Shown: positions 1 to 8,116, counted from the stretch's first letter. The stretch: DNA of 39,528 bases from CAYOKT01 sp964404605 (GCA_964404605.1 CAYOKT010000019.1:1-39528), one strand, 5' to 3'. The notes: generated by a model not told the origin, from the letters alone. Program-made: numbers and translations.

Positions 1-141
1 TTACGTTATAGAGTTCGCTACGCTCAGAATGACACTGATGTGCGCTTTGTAGTGTCTTGTATGTAGTATCGCAGCCTATTCAAATTGTCATCCTGATCCC
101 GTCCCTATCCCTGCAATACAGGGCCCCGCCGATCCGCGTCT

Positions 142-200
142 GGGTGGCCCGGAACTCCTGCCCCCCCGAAGCTCTGCGAAGGGGGGTGCCCCGGGTTTCA
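142..200 (+). repeat. Degenerate REP-like element with an inserted hairpin
   Basis: It begins GGGTGGCCCGG (142-152), identical to the head of the REP hairpins flanking the RAYT gene at 4407 and 5158. It ends CCCGGGTTTCA (190-200), identical to the tail of the 5158 copy read on the minus strand. Between head and tail is a C-run/G-run hairpin (161-167 with 181-186) instead of the short TTCA-loop stem. I infer a diverged or composite member of the same repeat family. Confidence 0.4.
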
Positions 201-350
201 TACTCCACTTTCCCGCCACCACGAGAACCCTCTTTCTTGTTTTTGGAGTTCAGCGAAAACCTGACTAGATTATCTACGATTCGCAAGAACGAAGTATCAG
301 GGTTGATCAGCAGAACTCGCCACGTGTGGAGCAGCACGATCACCCACCTC

Positions 351-380
351 CGACACAAGGATCTCTTGTGTCGCCTTTTT
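351..380 (+). terminator. Rho-independent terminator upstream of the kinase
   Basis: A perfect 9-bp stem (351-359 with 365-373, CGACACAAG/CTTGTGTCG) encloses a 5-nt loop and is followed by CC and five Ts (376-380). It probably ends a plus-strand transcript entering the window. If the kinase promoter lies further upstream it could instead act as an attenuator. Confidence 0.7.
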
Positions 381-383
381 CTT

Positions 384-399
384 GAGCCGGCTCTTTTTT
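384..399 (+). terminator. Second, weaker terminator-like palindrome
   Basis: The palindrome GAGCCGGCTC (384-393) runs directly into six Ts (394-399), three bases after the first terminator's T-run. The stem is short and leaves almost no loop, so on its own it is weak. In tandem with the hairpin at 351-373 it may act as a backup terminator. Confidence 0.4.
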
Positions 400-433
400 A
401 CGGTTGATGGAATGTTATTGAGGGACTTGCTTT

Positions 434-3400
434 ATGCCCGTGGAGCCCACGCAACGAGTCAGGCCGATCTTTCGCTGGTACTGGGCTGTCGCCTTCGCGG
501 TCGTCTGGTCGCTTCTTCTCGGCCAGGTCTTCATACGGAGTGAAGTGCGTCTAAGAAACCTGATCCACGAAGAGCTGGTTTCGGAAACGCAACACGATAT
601 CGAGCAGGAGTTCGCTCTCCTCCTCCAGCTCCGCGGCAGCGAACTGGCAGGAGCCTCGATCCCGCCGGAGGAGGGCATCCCGTCCGGGGAAACGCCATTG
701 GGCGAACTCCCGTCCCGCGTTACGCCGGGTGGTGTCTCCCGCATCCACCAGGCCGAGACTCGTATCCTTCGTAGTCACCTCGTCCCCCTGCATCATACGA
801 AGCTCGACCTCCCCGTGACCGATCTGGACGCCCGGGCGTTGAAGGAGTTCCAGTCCGGCGCGGCGGCGTACGACACGATCCTCGAGAACGGGCGGAAACA
901 GTTCTACTACGCGCTGCCGGTTTATCTGCATGAGGGCCGTCTCGGGTTCACCGAGGAGTTCAGGAGGGGAGAGCTTTTTGGGGTGGTCAGCGCGAAACAG
1001 ACCTTCGCCCCTCTCGAAGAAGCGGCAAGCGCCTTTCTCTTGAGCCATCGAATCACCTTTCTCGCCTTCTGGACCTTCGGCACCCTGTCGATTGCCATTA
1101 TCTCATTCCTGCTCTACCGGCAGGATCGGCGGCGGACGCGGGAGCTGCAGGAGAGCCGTTTTCTGATGCGCGCCGCGGACCAGAGCCCCACCGTCCTGCT
1201 TCTCACCGACACCGAGGCCAGGATCCAGTTTGTCAATCCCCGTTTCACCGAGGTCACCGGCTACACGCCGGACGAGGTGATCGGAAAGAATCCCCGCCTC
1301 CTCAGCTCGGGGCAGACACCGCGGGCGACCTACGAGGAGCTGTGGGAGACGATTACCCGCGGGGAGGTCTGGCGCGGCGAGTTCATCAACCGGAGGAAAA
1401 ACGGGGAGGTGTTCTACGAAAGCGCCGTGATCGCGCCGATCACCGACGATACCGGCCGGATCGTCCAGTACCTCGCACTCAAGGAGGATGTCACTGAGCG
1501 GAAGTACCAGGAAGAACTCCTCGGCAAACAGCGCGAGATGTTCTCCCGGACGTTTCATTCCAGCCACGTTGCGATGGTGATCAACCGTCTCCGCGATGGA
1601 GTCTTCCTCGAGGTCAACGACAGCTTTCTGAAACATACCGGGTATGCCCGTGAGGAGATTATCGGGAAATCTTATGAAGACGTCGACCTCGGGATCGACA
1701 GGGACCTGATCGTAAAACTGATCCAGGATTTGAATGAACAGGGCCAGATGAAAGAGAGGGAAATCGAATATCGCCCCAGGGGCGGGTCGGTCTCCTATGC
1801 CCAGATTTCCGCTGGGGTCATCGAGTATGAGGGCGAGCCCTGTTCTCTCTTTCATGCCATCGACATCACGGAGCGTCGGCGAGCGGAGGAGGCGCTGCGG
1901 GAGAGCGAAGCACGTTTCCGGGCGATCAGCGAGTCCGCCCGGGACGCGGTGATCATGGTCGACAGCGAGGGGACCATCCGGTTCTGGAACGAAGCCGCGG
2001 TCCGGATGTTCGGCTACGGCAGCGAGGAAACCCTCGGGAAATCCCTTCATGAGCTGATCGTCCCGGAGGAGTACCAGGAGCGCATCACCCCAGGCCTCGA
2101 GGTGTTCAAGAGGGAGGGAACCGGCGCCGCGATTGACAACACGCTCGAATTGAGAGCGATGCGCAAGGGTGGGGAAACCTTCCCGGTGGAGCTGTCACTC
2201 GCCTCCTTCCGGATCGGCGGGGAGTGGAACGCGGTCGGGATCGTCCGCGACATCACCGAGCGAATATCCGCGAGGAGAGCTCTTGCAGAGAGCGAGGAGC
2301 GCTACCGCAGCTTCGCCGAGAGCAGCATCGACGGGATCATCGTGGTCGATGATCAATATCGCTTTACCTATGTCAACCAGGCCATGGCGGACCTCGTCGG
2401 GTATTCCCGGGAGGAACTTATCGGGAAGGATTTCCGGAACTACCTGCCCGATTCCTCCCGCGAACTGGTGGCGGACCGCTACCGCAGGCGCCAGAAGGGG
2501 GAACAGGTCCCCCAGAGGTACGAGTTCGAGGTGCTGCACCGGAGCGGCGAGCTGAAGAGGGTCGAAATCAGCTCCTCGGTGATCCCGGGACCGGGGGGGA
2601 AACCGGAGACGCTGTCCCACCTCTACGATGTGACCGAGCTGAAGCGCACGGAACGGGAACTCGTGCGCAGCGAGCGCCGCCTGCGCACAGTCGTGGAGAA
2701 ATCCCGGGATGGGATCTATGTCCGCCGTGGCGTGCGTCTCCTCCTCGTCAATCCCGCCTTCATCAAGATCTGCGGCTACACGGAGGAGGAGCTTCTCTCC
2801 GGCCGGGTCACCACCCTCTCGCTGATTGCCCCCGAGGACCGGGCGCGAGAGGAGGAGTTCGAGCGCCGCGTGGACCGGGGAGAAGTGGAGTACGCGCTGG
2901 ACACCTTTACCATCGTCACCAAGGACGGACGGCGGATCATCGTGGAGAACTCGCTCACCCGCATCCTGTGGGAGGGCGAGCCCGCGGTCCTCGGCTTCCT
3001 CCGGGATGTCACCGAGCGGGGACTCCTCGAGGAGCAGTTGCAGCAGGCGCAGAAGATGGAGAGCATCGGCCGTCTCGCCGGCGGCGTGGCGCACGATTTC
3101 AACAACCTGCTGACCAGTATCTCCGGCCATGCGGAGCTGGCGAAACTGAAGCTGTCCGGCGATGATCCGGTTCACGCCGACCTGGATGAAGTGCTCCGGT
3201 CCTCCGACCGCGCCGCCGCGCTCACCCGCCAGCTCCTCGCCTTCAGCCGCCGCCAGACGCTCGAGCCGAAGGTGATCGACCTCAACCGGGTGATCCTCGA
3301 GCTGGACAAGATGCTCCGGCGGGTCATCGGGGAGAACATCGACCTGCTCACGAAGCCGCACCCGGAGTTATGGAATGTCCGTGTCGATCCCGCCCAGATG

Positions 3401-4177
3401 GAACAGGTGATCGTCAACCTCGCGGTCAATGCCCGCGATGCGATGCCGGACGGCGGGAACCTGACCATCGAGACGAACAACGTGATCCTCGATGAGGAGT
3501 ACGCGCGGACACACAAGTCTGTCAAACCCGGCCATTACGTGATGCTCTCGGTGAGCGACAGCGGGACAGGCATCGAGAAGGGAATCCTGGACAAGATTTT
3601 CGACCCCTTCTTCACCACGAAGCCGGTCGGGGTGGGCACGGGTCTCGGCCTGTCGACCGTGTACGGGATCGTCAAGCAGAGCGGCGGACATATCTGGGTC
3701 TACAGCGAACTCGGGGTGGGGACGACCTTCAAGGTGTACTTCCCGATGACCGAAGCGGACCTCGATACTATTGTCCGGGAAGAAGACCCGCAGTCGATGG
3801 CCCGCGGGGACGAGTCGGTGCTCGTCGCCGAGGACGAGGCGAGCGTCCGCGGCATGATCGTCCAGGTGCTGGAGCGGCTGGGCTACACGGTTGACGAAGC
3901 GAAGAACGGCAGGGAGGCGCTGCGGAAGTTCGAGGAGAGGGACAGGCCATACGACCTGCTTCTCAGCGATGTGGTCATGCCCGAGATGGACGGCCGGAAG
4001 CTGGTGAAACAGGTGGAGAAGACATACCCTGGCACACGCTGCCTGCTGATCTCCGGCTATTCCGACGCCACCGTCCGCCACAACAACCTGGTGGAGCTGG
4101 GCATTCCCTTCATGTCCAAGCCTTTCCGCCCGTACGACATCGCGAAGAAGGTCCGCGAGGTGCTCGACGCGGAGTAG
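434..4177 (+). CDS. Multi-PAS hybrid sensor histidine kinase with C-terminal receiver domain
   Basis: This is a 1247-aa membrane sensor kinase. Two hydrophobic segments (about residues 13-33 and 206-228) bracket a roughly 170-residue extracytoplasmic domain. That domain's tail (FYYALPVYLHEG...GELFGVVSAKQ) resembles DUF3365-type sensors but has no CxxCH haem motif. Five PAS repeats follow, starting near 243, 367, 492, 622 and 749, most ending in the usual DVTERK/DITER linker. A HisKA domain carries the phospho-acceptor H887 in GGVAHDFNN, the HATPase has its N-box near 990 and a GTGLGLSTV ATP-lid motif, and a receiver domain (about 1128-1245) has D1179 in LLLSDVVMPEMDG. There is no HPt domain or output domain, so phosphate presumably passes to a partner encoded elsewhere. 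The ATG at 434 has GAGGGA about 10 nt upstream. The ligand is unknown. The gene stands alone, followed by the scaffold gap. Confidence 0.93.
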   Translation: MPVEPTQRVRPIFRWYWAVAFAVVWSLLLGQVFIRSEVRLRNLIHEELVSETQHDIEQEFALLLQLRGSELAGASIPPEEGIPSGETPLGELPSRVTPGGVSRIHQAETRILRSHLVPLHHTKLDLPVTDLDARALKEFQSGAAAYDTILENGRKQFYYALPVYLHEGRLGFTEEFRRGELFGVVSAKQTFAPLEEAASAFLLSHRITFLAFWTFGTLSIAIISFLLYRQDRRRTRELQESRFLMRAADQSPTVLLLTDTEARIQFVNPRFTEVTGYTPDEVIGKNPRLLSSGQTPRATYEELWETITRGEVWRGEFINRRKNGEVFYESAVIAPITDDTGRIVQYLALKEDVTERKYQEELLGKQREMFSRTFHSSHVAMVINRLRDGVFLEVNDSFLKHTGYAREEIIGKSYEDVDLGIDRDLIVKLIQDLNEQGQMKEREIEYRPRGGSVSYAQISAGVIEYEGEPCSLFHAIDITERRRAEEALRESEARFRAISESARDAVIMVDSEGTIRFWNEAAVRMFGYGSEETLGKSLHELIVPEEYQERITPGLEVFKREGTGAAIDNTLELRAMRKGGETFPVELSLASFRIGGEWNAVGIVRDITERISARRALAESEERYRSFAESSIDGIIVVDDQYRFTYVNQAMADLVGYSREELIGKDFRNYLPDSSRELVADRYRRRQKGEQVPQRYEFEVLHRSGELKRVEISSSVIPGPGGKPETLSHLYDVTELKRTERELVRSERRLRTVVEKSRDGIYVRRGVRLLLVNPAFIKICGYTEEELLSGRVTTLSLIAPEDRAREEEFERRVDRGEVEYALDTFTIVTKDGRRIIVENSLTRILWEGEPAVLGFLRDVTERGLLEEQLQQAQKMESIGRLAGGVAHDFNNLLTSISGHAELAKLKLSGDDPVHADLDEVLRSSDRAAALTRQLLAFSRRQTLEPKVIDLNRVILELDKMLRRVIGENIDLLTKPHPELWNVRVDPAQMEQVIVNLAVNARDAMPDGGNLTIETNNVILDEEYARTHKSVKPGHYVMLSVSDSGTGIEKGILDKIFDPFFTTKPVGVGTGLGLSTVYGIVKQSGGHIWVYSELGVGTTFKVYFPMTEADLDTIVREEDPQSMARGDESVLVAEDEASVRGMIVQVLERLGYTVDEAKNGREALRKFEERDRPYDLLLSDVVMPEMDGRKLVKQVEKTYPGTRCLLISGYSDATVRHNNLVELGIPFMSKPFRPYDIAKKVREVLDAE

Positions 4178-4194
4178 CTCGCGGCTGATGAATC

Positions 4195-4249
4195 CTCCTC
4201 CACCGCACCGCCTGCCATGTAGCCCTGCATGGGGGTAGGGCGCAGCCCG
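4195..4249. repeat. 55-bp contig-end repeat, left copy
   Basis: These 55 bases are identical to 4350-4404 on the other side of the N-run. They continue into the REP-flanked RAYT region, so they are probably part of a genomic repeat at which assembly stopped. Confidence 0.85.
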
Positions 4250-4349
4250 NNNNNNNNNNNNNNNNNNNNNNNNNNNNNNNNNNNNNNNNNNNNNNNNNNN
4301 NNNNNNNNNNNNNNNNNNNNNNNNNNNNNNNNNNNNNNNNNNNNNNNNN
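4250..4349. other. Scaffold gap of exactly 100 Ns
   Basis: All 100 bases are undetermined, the conventional placeholder for a gap of unknown size. Identical 55-bp sequence on both sides suggests the flanking contigs share one end, so the true gap may be absent or may hold further repeat copies. Confidence 0.97.
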
Positions 4350-4404
4350 CTCCTCCACCGCACCGCCTGCCATGTAGCCCTGCATGGGGGTAGGGCGCAG
4401 CCCG
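4350..4404. repeat. 55-bp contig-end repeat, right copy
   Basis: Identical over all 55 bases to 4195-4249. It runs directly into the REP hairpin at 4407. Confidence 0.85.
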
Positions 4405-4406
4405 AG

Positions 4407-4436
4407 GGGTGGCCCGGGAATTCATTCCCGGGTCTC
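4407..4436 (+). repeat. REP hairpin, left flank of the RAYT gene
   Basis: The head GGGTGG is followed by a perfect 8-bp stem (4413-4420 with 4425-4432, CCCGGGAA/TTCCCGGG) closed by a TTCA loop. The element at 5129-5158 is the same sequence in inverted orientation. In the two copies the loop-closing pair is A-T here and C-G there, a compensated change that preserves the stem. Confidence 0.75.
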
Positions 4437-4574
4437 ACATCCGTGTATGCCAGCTCCCCAAAGCTGATTCGTCAGGTTATCTTCTCAGCATGACCATACG
4501 TGTTGACATCCGTGTATGCCAGCTCCCCAAAGCTGATTCGTCAGGTTATCTTCTCAGCATGACCATACGTGTTG
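4437..4574 (+). repeat. Perfect 69-bp tandem duplication over the RAYT start
   Basis: Bases 4437-4505 are repeated without change at 4506-4574. The unit is 23 codons long, so it keeps the frame. It includes the upstream region, the ATG and the first five codons (MTIRV) of the transposase, giving two in-frame ATGs, at 4490 and 4559. Identity of the copies indicates a recent event or an assembly artefact. Confidence 0.9.
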
Positions 4575-5092
4575 AAGATCCCACCCATGCACGCTATCTC
4601 ACCTTTGGCTGCTTCCGCCGCAAGCACCTGTTTGTGCATACTGGGTTGGCAGAGCAATTCGTAGCGCACCTGGATTACTGGAGACGGCGTTCCACCCTTC
4701 AGCTCTGGGCCTATGTGGTTATGCCCAACCACGTGCACCTGTTAGTCCACACACCTCAGGACTCTCTAGGTACGGCACTGGGCCGGTTGAAGCGCCGGTT
4801 CGGCCATGAGGCTCTTCGGTGATTGAGGGCGAACAAGCCTGTCACCTACCATGAATTGACAACCCTGGACCATGGGAGGGAAGTGCACCGCTTCTGGCAG
4901 GCAGGTGGTGGGTACGACAGGAACGTTTTCTCCGACGAAGCGGTGCGCAAAGCGATGGAATACATCCACAATAATCCTGTGCGTGCGGGATTGACTCAAC
5001 TGCCTGAAGAGTACGCATGGTCCAGTGCGCGGTTCTGGTTGCAGGGAGAGGCGGAACCTATTGCACTGGATGTGCCGTCGTGGTGGCAGTGA
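4559..5092 (+). pseudogene. REP-associated tyrosine transposase (RAYT/Y1 transposase family), interrupted by in-frame TGA
   Basis: RAYTs are single-domain HUH-type Y1 nucleases of the IS200/IS605-like TnpA superfamily that act on REP hairpins. The HUH motif is visible as VMPNHVHLLV. The tyrosine is probably in GGGYDRN, and the C-terminal family signature YIHNNPVRAGL...WSS is present. The frame reads 87 codons from ATG 4559 to a TGA at 4820-4822, then continues in the same frame for 89 more residues to a TGA at 5090. One nonsense codon therefore splits an otherwise full-length protein of about 177 residues, between the HUH part and the tyrosine part. GC is visibly lower than in neighbouring genes, as expected of an acquired element. 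Inverted REPs flank it at 4407 and 5129. A separately translated second half from TTG 4823 is possible but unsupported. Confidence 0.85.
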
Positions 5093-5128
5093 AACTTGGT
5101 TTTATGCGGAGGAGATGACAGGGGAGAT

Positions 5129-5158
5129 GAAACCCGGGACTGAAGTCCCGGGCCACCC
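5129..5158 (-). repeat. REP hairpin, right flank of the RAYT gene (inverted)
   Basis: Read on the minus strand it has the same GGGTGG head, an 8-bp stem (5133-5140 with 5145-5152) and the same TTCA loop as the left copy. The two REPs face each other across the transposase gene, the usual RAYT-REP arrangement. It also lies just beyond the stop codon of the GT9 gene. Confidence 0.75.
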
Positions 5159-5172
5159 TCCTTCCTGCCGGC

Positions 5173-6303
5173 TCACGCAGGTTGCGCCGCTTCCACCAGG
5201 TGGATGACCGCCGTGGCGACTTCGAGGGGGTCGATCGCCGCCAGGTCGCCCGCGAGGCCCGACGAGCCGCCCCGGAAGACCACCGCCGGCGCATCCGAGG
5301 CGGGCCACCAGCGCCAGGGGATGGTCGGTCCCATCGTCGAGACCGTCGGGACGCCGAGCGCGGCGGAGAGGTGCAGCGTGCCGGTGTTGTTGCAGACCAC
5401 GACACTCGCCACGGCGAGGCGGTCCAGCAGCTCGCTCATCGACGGGGCGGCGCAGAGGGGGATCTCCAGTTCCTGCGCCAGCGCGCCGCCGAGCCCCTCC
5501 TCACCGGGACCGCAGACCACCGCGACCGGGATCTTCCGCTCCTTCAGGACGCGGCCGGCCTCGGCGAACCGGCTGATCTCCCAGCACTGCTCAGGGAAGA
5601 AGGCCCCAGGCAGCAGCAGCACCGGGTCGCGCAACCCATGCGCCCGCCAGGCTTCCCTGCCCCGTGCCAGCCGCTGCTCGCCGCGGGGCAGGCGGGGGAT
5701 GGTGTCGCCCGCCTCCGCCCCCAGCGCCGCCGCGAGGCGGTAGTAGACCTCACGCATCGGCAGGGTGATCTCCGGCCAGGGGAGTGAGGCGGTGTGGAAG
5801 ACACCGCGTCCGCCGCGGTCGTACCCGAGGCGGAACGGAATCCGGGCGCGTGCGAGGGTGCGGGCGATCCGGGTCTCTACGCGTCCTGTCAGGTCCACCA
5901 CGAGGTCGAAGGGCGCCTCTCCGCGCAACTCCTCCAGCGCCTTGGGGGGGCGGAACTCCCCCCAGCCGGTGCCCGCGAACAGCTCCGCGGCGTATGGTTG
6001 CGCGATCAGCACGCGTTCGGCGTCCGGATAGTGCAGGCGCAGCGCCCGCAGGGTGGGTTCGGCGAGCACGAGGTCGCCGAGACGTTCGCACTGGACGGCG
6101 AGCAGCCTGCCCACGTGTTCGGGGGGCAGGGGCAGCGGCGGGGTCGTGCGGCGATGGGTCAGGTGCAGCCACCCGGCGCGGAGGCCGTAGGCGAAACGGC
6201 CCAACCGGCGCACTGAGGCGGGTTGGCGGGTGTCCCTCGGCGGCGGCGGGAGCCGGTCTCCGAAGGGAACGGCTGCGGGTGTATCGGCGGGCGGACTGCT
6301 CAT
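5173..6303 (-). CDS. Glycosyltransferase family 9 (heptosyltransferase-like)
   Basis: This 376-aa protein has the GT-B layout of LPS heptosyltransferases. The N-terminal domain carries RLGDLVLAEPTLRALR (about 74-89). The C-terminal sugar-nucleotide domain carries the family signature VVCNNTGTLHLSAALGVPTV (about 308-327), a variant of the usual D-S-G-x-x-H motif. It would transfer a heptose or similar sugar to an LPS core acceptor at the cytoplasmic face. The start ATG overlaps the stop of the upstream GT4 gene (ATGA, 6300-6303), so the two are translationally coupled. The first 40 or so residues are proline/arginine-rich and poorly conserved-looking, so a later start is possible. Exact donor and acceptor cannot be deduced. 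Confidence 0.87.
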   Translation of the reverse strand: MSSPPADTPAAVPFGDRLPPPPRDTRQPASVRRLGRFAYGLRAGWLHLTHRRTTPPLPLPPEHVGRLLAVQCERLGDLVLAEPTLRALRLHYPDAERVLIAQPYAAELFAGTGWGEFRPPKALEELRGEAPFDLVVDLTGRVETRIARTLARARIPFRLGYDRGGRGVFHTASLPWPEITLPMREVYYRLAAALGAEAGDTIPRLPRGEQRLARGREAWRAHGLRDPVLLLPGAFFPEQCWEISRFAEAGRVLKERKIPVAVVCGPGEEGLGGALAQELEIPLCAAPSMSELLDRLAVASVVVCNNTGTLHLSAALGVPTVSTMGPTIPWRWWPASDAPAVVFRGGSSGLAGDLAAIDPLEVATAVIHLVEAAQPA

Positions 6304-7457
6304 TTTCCACCCGATGCCAGTTCGTCATACAGGTTCATCACCGCCTCCGCATGACGATTGAGTGAGAAATGCTCCACGATGTACTGTCTCGCCGCCCTTC
6401 CCATCGCCTCGCGTCGTTCCGGGTGGAGCAGCAGCTCGGAGAGTTCGCTGGCCCAGGCGCCCGAATCCTCCGGCGGCAGGGCGAGCCCGCTGCGGCCATG
6501 ATCCACCCCTTCGTTCGTCCCGGGGAGGTCGCTGACGACGGCGGGCACGCCGCAGGCCCCCGCCTCGATCACCACCCGGGGAAAGCCCTCCGTCTCGCCG
6601 TCCACCACCCCGGAGGGGAGGACGACCAGGTCGCAGGCGGGGTAGAACCGCTCCGGCCGCTCCACGAACGGGAGGAAGCGGACCGAGTTCTCGATGCCCC
6701 GCCGCCGGATGATCTCCTTCAGGCGGTCGATGGCGTCCTCGCTGCCCCGGCCCAGCAGTGCGAGCAGCGCGGGCCCCGCCGATTCGACCACGTCTCCCCA
6801 TAGCTCGAGCAGAAAGGCGTGCCGCTTCATCGGGATGAATCCGGCGATGAACCCGACCACGGGCCGGTCGATGGGCAGGGTGAACTCCTCCCGCAGTTTC
6901 ACCTTCTCCGCCGGCTCGACCGGGTGGAAGCGTTCGATGTCGACGGCGTTGTAAATCAAGTGCAGCTTCCGTTTCCGCGCCTCGGGGTACCCCTCGAAGC
7001 GAAACGCCGTGCCGCGGCTGACGGCGACCAGGGCATCGGCCTCCCATGACAGCAGCCGGTCGGAGAAGCCATCCGGGTCCGCCACACGGAGGTGGGCGAC
7101 CAGCTTCGCTCTACCGCGGACCAGGGCGGCGAGGTGGGCGTTGCGCGGGGCGTCCGCGTGGATGATGTCCGGCCGAAAAGCGCGGATGACGCGTGAGAGG
7201 CGGAGCAGGGTCCGGGGCAATGAGCCGGGCGCGCGGACGATGGAACGCGGCCAGGGGACGATGAACACGGGGATGTTCCGCCGGCGGCAGGCCTGGGCGA
7301 GGGCGCCCTCCGCGGGGGTGACAAGAGCCGGTTGGACGCGGGAGCGGTCCAGCGCCCCGAGGAGGTTCAGCAGGCTGTTCTGCCCTCCCCGGGAGAGGTC
7401 CGGCAGAAGGCTGAGATACAGTACGCGGTGGGGTCCGGGGCGGCCTTCGAGGCTCAT
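6300..7457 (-). CDS. Glycosyltransferase family 4 (GT-B, LPS/polysaccharide type)
   Basis: This 385-aa GT4 starts MSLEGRPGPHRVLYLS. It has the acceptor-side glycine-rich motif SRGGQNSLLNLL and the C-terminal retaining-GT signature EGFPRVVIEAGACGVPAVVS, with the E-x7-E pattern that contacts the nucleotide-sugar. I chose ATG 7457 because it overlaps the stop of the upstream gene (ATGA, 7454-7457). The frame stays open for another 135 codons upstream, but that stretch is low-complexity and antisense-like to the real upstream gene. With the coupled GT9 it probably builds an LPS core or surface glycan. Confidence 0.88.
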   Translation of the reverse strand: MSLEGRPGPHRVLYLSLLPDLSRGGQNSLLNLLGALDRSRVQPALVTPAEGALAQACRRRNIPVFIVPWPRSIVRAPGSLPRTLLRLSRVIRAFRPDIIHADAPRNAHLAALVRGRAKLVAHLRVADPDGFSDRLLSWEADALVAVSRGTAFRFEGYPEARKRKLHLIYNAVDIERFHPVEPAEKVKLREEFTLPIDRPVVGFIAGFIPMKRHAFLLELWGDVVESAGPALLALLGRGSEDAIDRLKEIIRRRGIENSVRFLPFVERPERFYPACDLVVLPSGVVDGETEGFPRVVIEAGACGVPAVVSDLPGTNEGVDHGRSGLALPPEDSGAWASELSELLLHPERREAMGRAARQYIVEHFSLNRHAEAVMNLYDELASGGK

Positions 7458-7924
7458 TCCCGCCCCCGTCCCTCTCCGCCCCGCCGCCGCGGGGAGGAGG
7501 AGTGCCCCGGCACCGTGTCCATTTCCGCTTCGCGGATCATCCTGATCCCCTCGCGCACCCAGCGGCGCATCCGTTCGGAGGGGTCCCCGGCGTACAGCTC
7601 GAGCACGGGGAGGTGGGGAAGCACCGCTTCCGGGAGGACGCGGGCGACATGCCCGAGGGCGAGGGCCGCCGGGGGACAGTTGTTCCCCGATTCCTCGTTC
7701 AGCATCCACATCAGGCGCCGGACCTGGTCCAGCAGCTTCTCCCGCTCGAGGGCGTGCGCCAGCTCCTCGAACCCGCGCGCGGCGCGCCGGGAGGCCGCCT
7801 CGTCCGCCGTGTGCAGCGCGGCGATGAGATGTCTCGCCGCCCCCGGCCGCTCCACCAGGCACCGCCGGAGGGCGGGCCAGTCGCTCTCCGCGAGCGCGCT
7901 GGCGATCCGTTCACGGTTGTTCAA
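7454..7924 (-). CDS. Small alpha-helical (HEAT-like) repeat protein, first gene of the glycosyltransferase operon
   Basis: This 156-aa protein is predicted almost entirely helical. It has leucine/alanine-rich paired helices and a segment (RRLMWMLNEESGNNCPPAALALG) that resembles HEAT-type repeat proteins. It has no signal peptide or membrane segment, and the tail is Arg/Gly/Ser-rich and disordered-looking. There is no ATG in position. The TTG at 7924 has GAGG six bases upstream (minus strand), which supports it as the start. Its stop overlaps the GT4 start by four bases, so it is co-translated with the glycosyltransferases and may be an accessory or scaffold. Function unknown. Confidence 0.7.
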   Translation of the reverse strand: MNNRERIASALAESDWPALRRCLVERPGAARHLIAALHTADEAASRRAARGFEELAHALEREKLLDQVRRLMWMLNEESGNNCPPAALALGHVARVLPEAVLPHLPVLELYAGDPSERMRRWVREGIRMIREAEMDTVPGHSSSPRRRGGEGRGRE

Positions 7925-8116
7925 TGGGTCCTCGACTCGTCAGGATGTCCGACAATAAATCTCCCCTCCGCGAGGGGAAATTGTTTCATCGATGCAGCGC
8001 AAGATTCGGCACTCTGCATCTCCCCCCGTGGAGGAACAGGTCCCGCGGGGCGGCTTGCGCCTGTCCGGTTCGCGCCCGCCGCCCGGCGGACTCCGCGCTC
8101 CACCCGTCCGAAGGGA

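Larger units (their letters stand above)
1..433. other. Intergenic region upstream of the hybrid kinase; no gene supported
   Basis: This stretch is visibly lower in GC than the genes that follow. Its first 120 bases contain an imperfect inverted pair (TCAGAATGAC near 25-34 and GTCATCCTGA near 88-97) of the kind seen in dispersed repeats. A degenerate REP-like element lies at 142-200 and two terminator-like hairpins at 351-399. A 116-codon open frame crosses the terminators and resembles nothing I recognise, so I do not call it a gene. The region most likely separates an upstream plus-strand gene outside the window from the kinase at 434. Confidence 0.6.

Noticed and set aside
57..407. A 116-codon open frame at the window start
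   Set aside because: It runs through two terminator hairpins and a repeat element, has no recognisable motif and no ribosome binding site.
1103..2050. Long minus-strand open frame inside the hybrid kinase
   Set aside because: The opposite strand encodes clear PAS domains. The antisense translation has no domain-like pattern.
4820..4822. Selenocysteine or other recoding of the RAYT TGA
   Set aside because: The position corresponds to no conserved cysteine, no SECIS-like hairpin is seen just downstream, and transposase decay is the simpler explanation.
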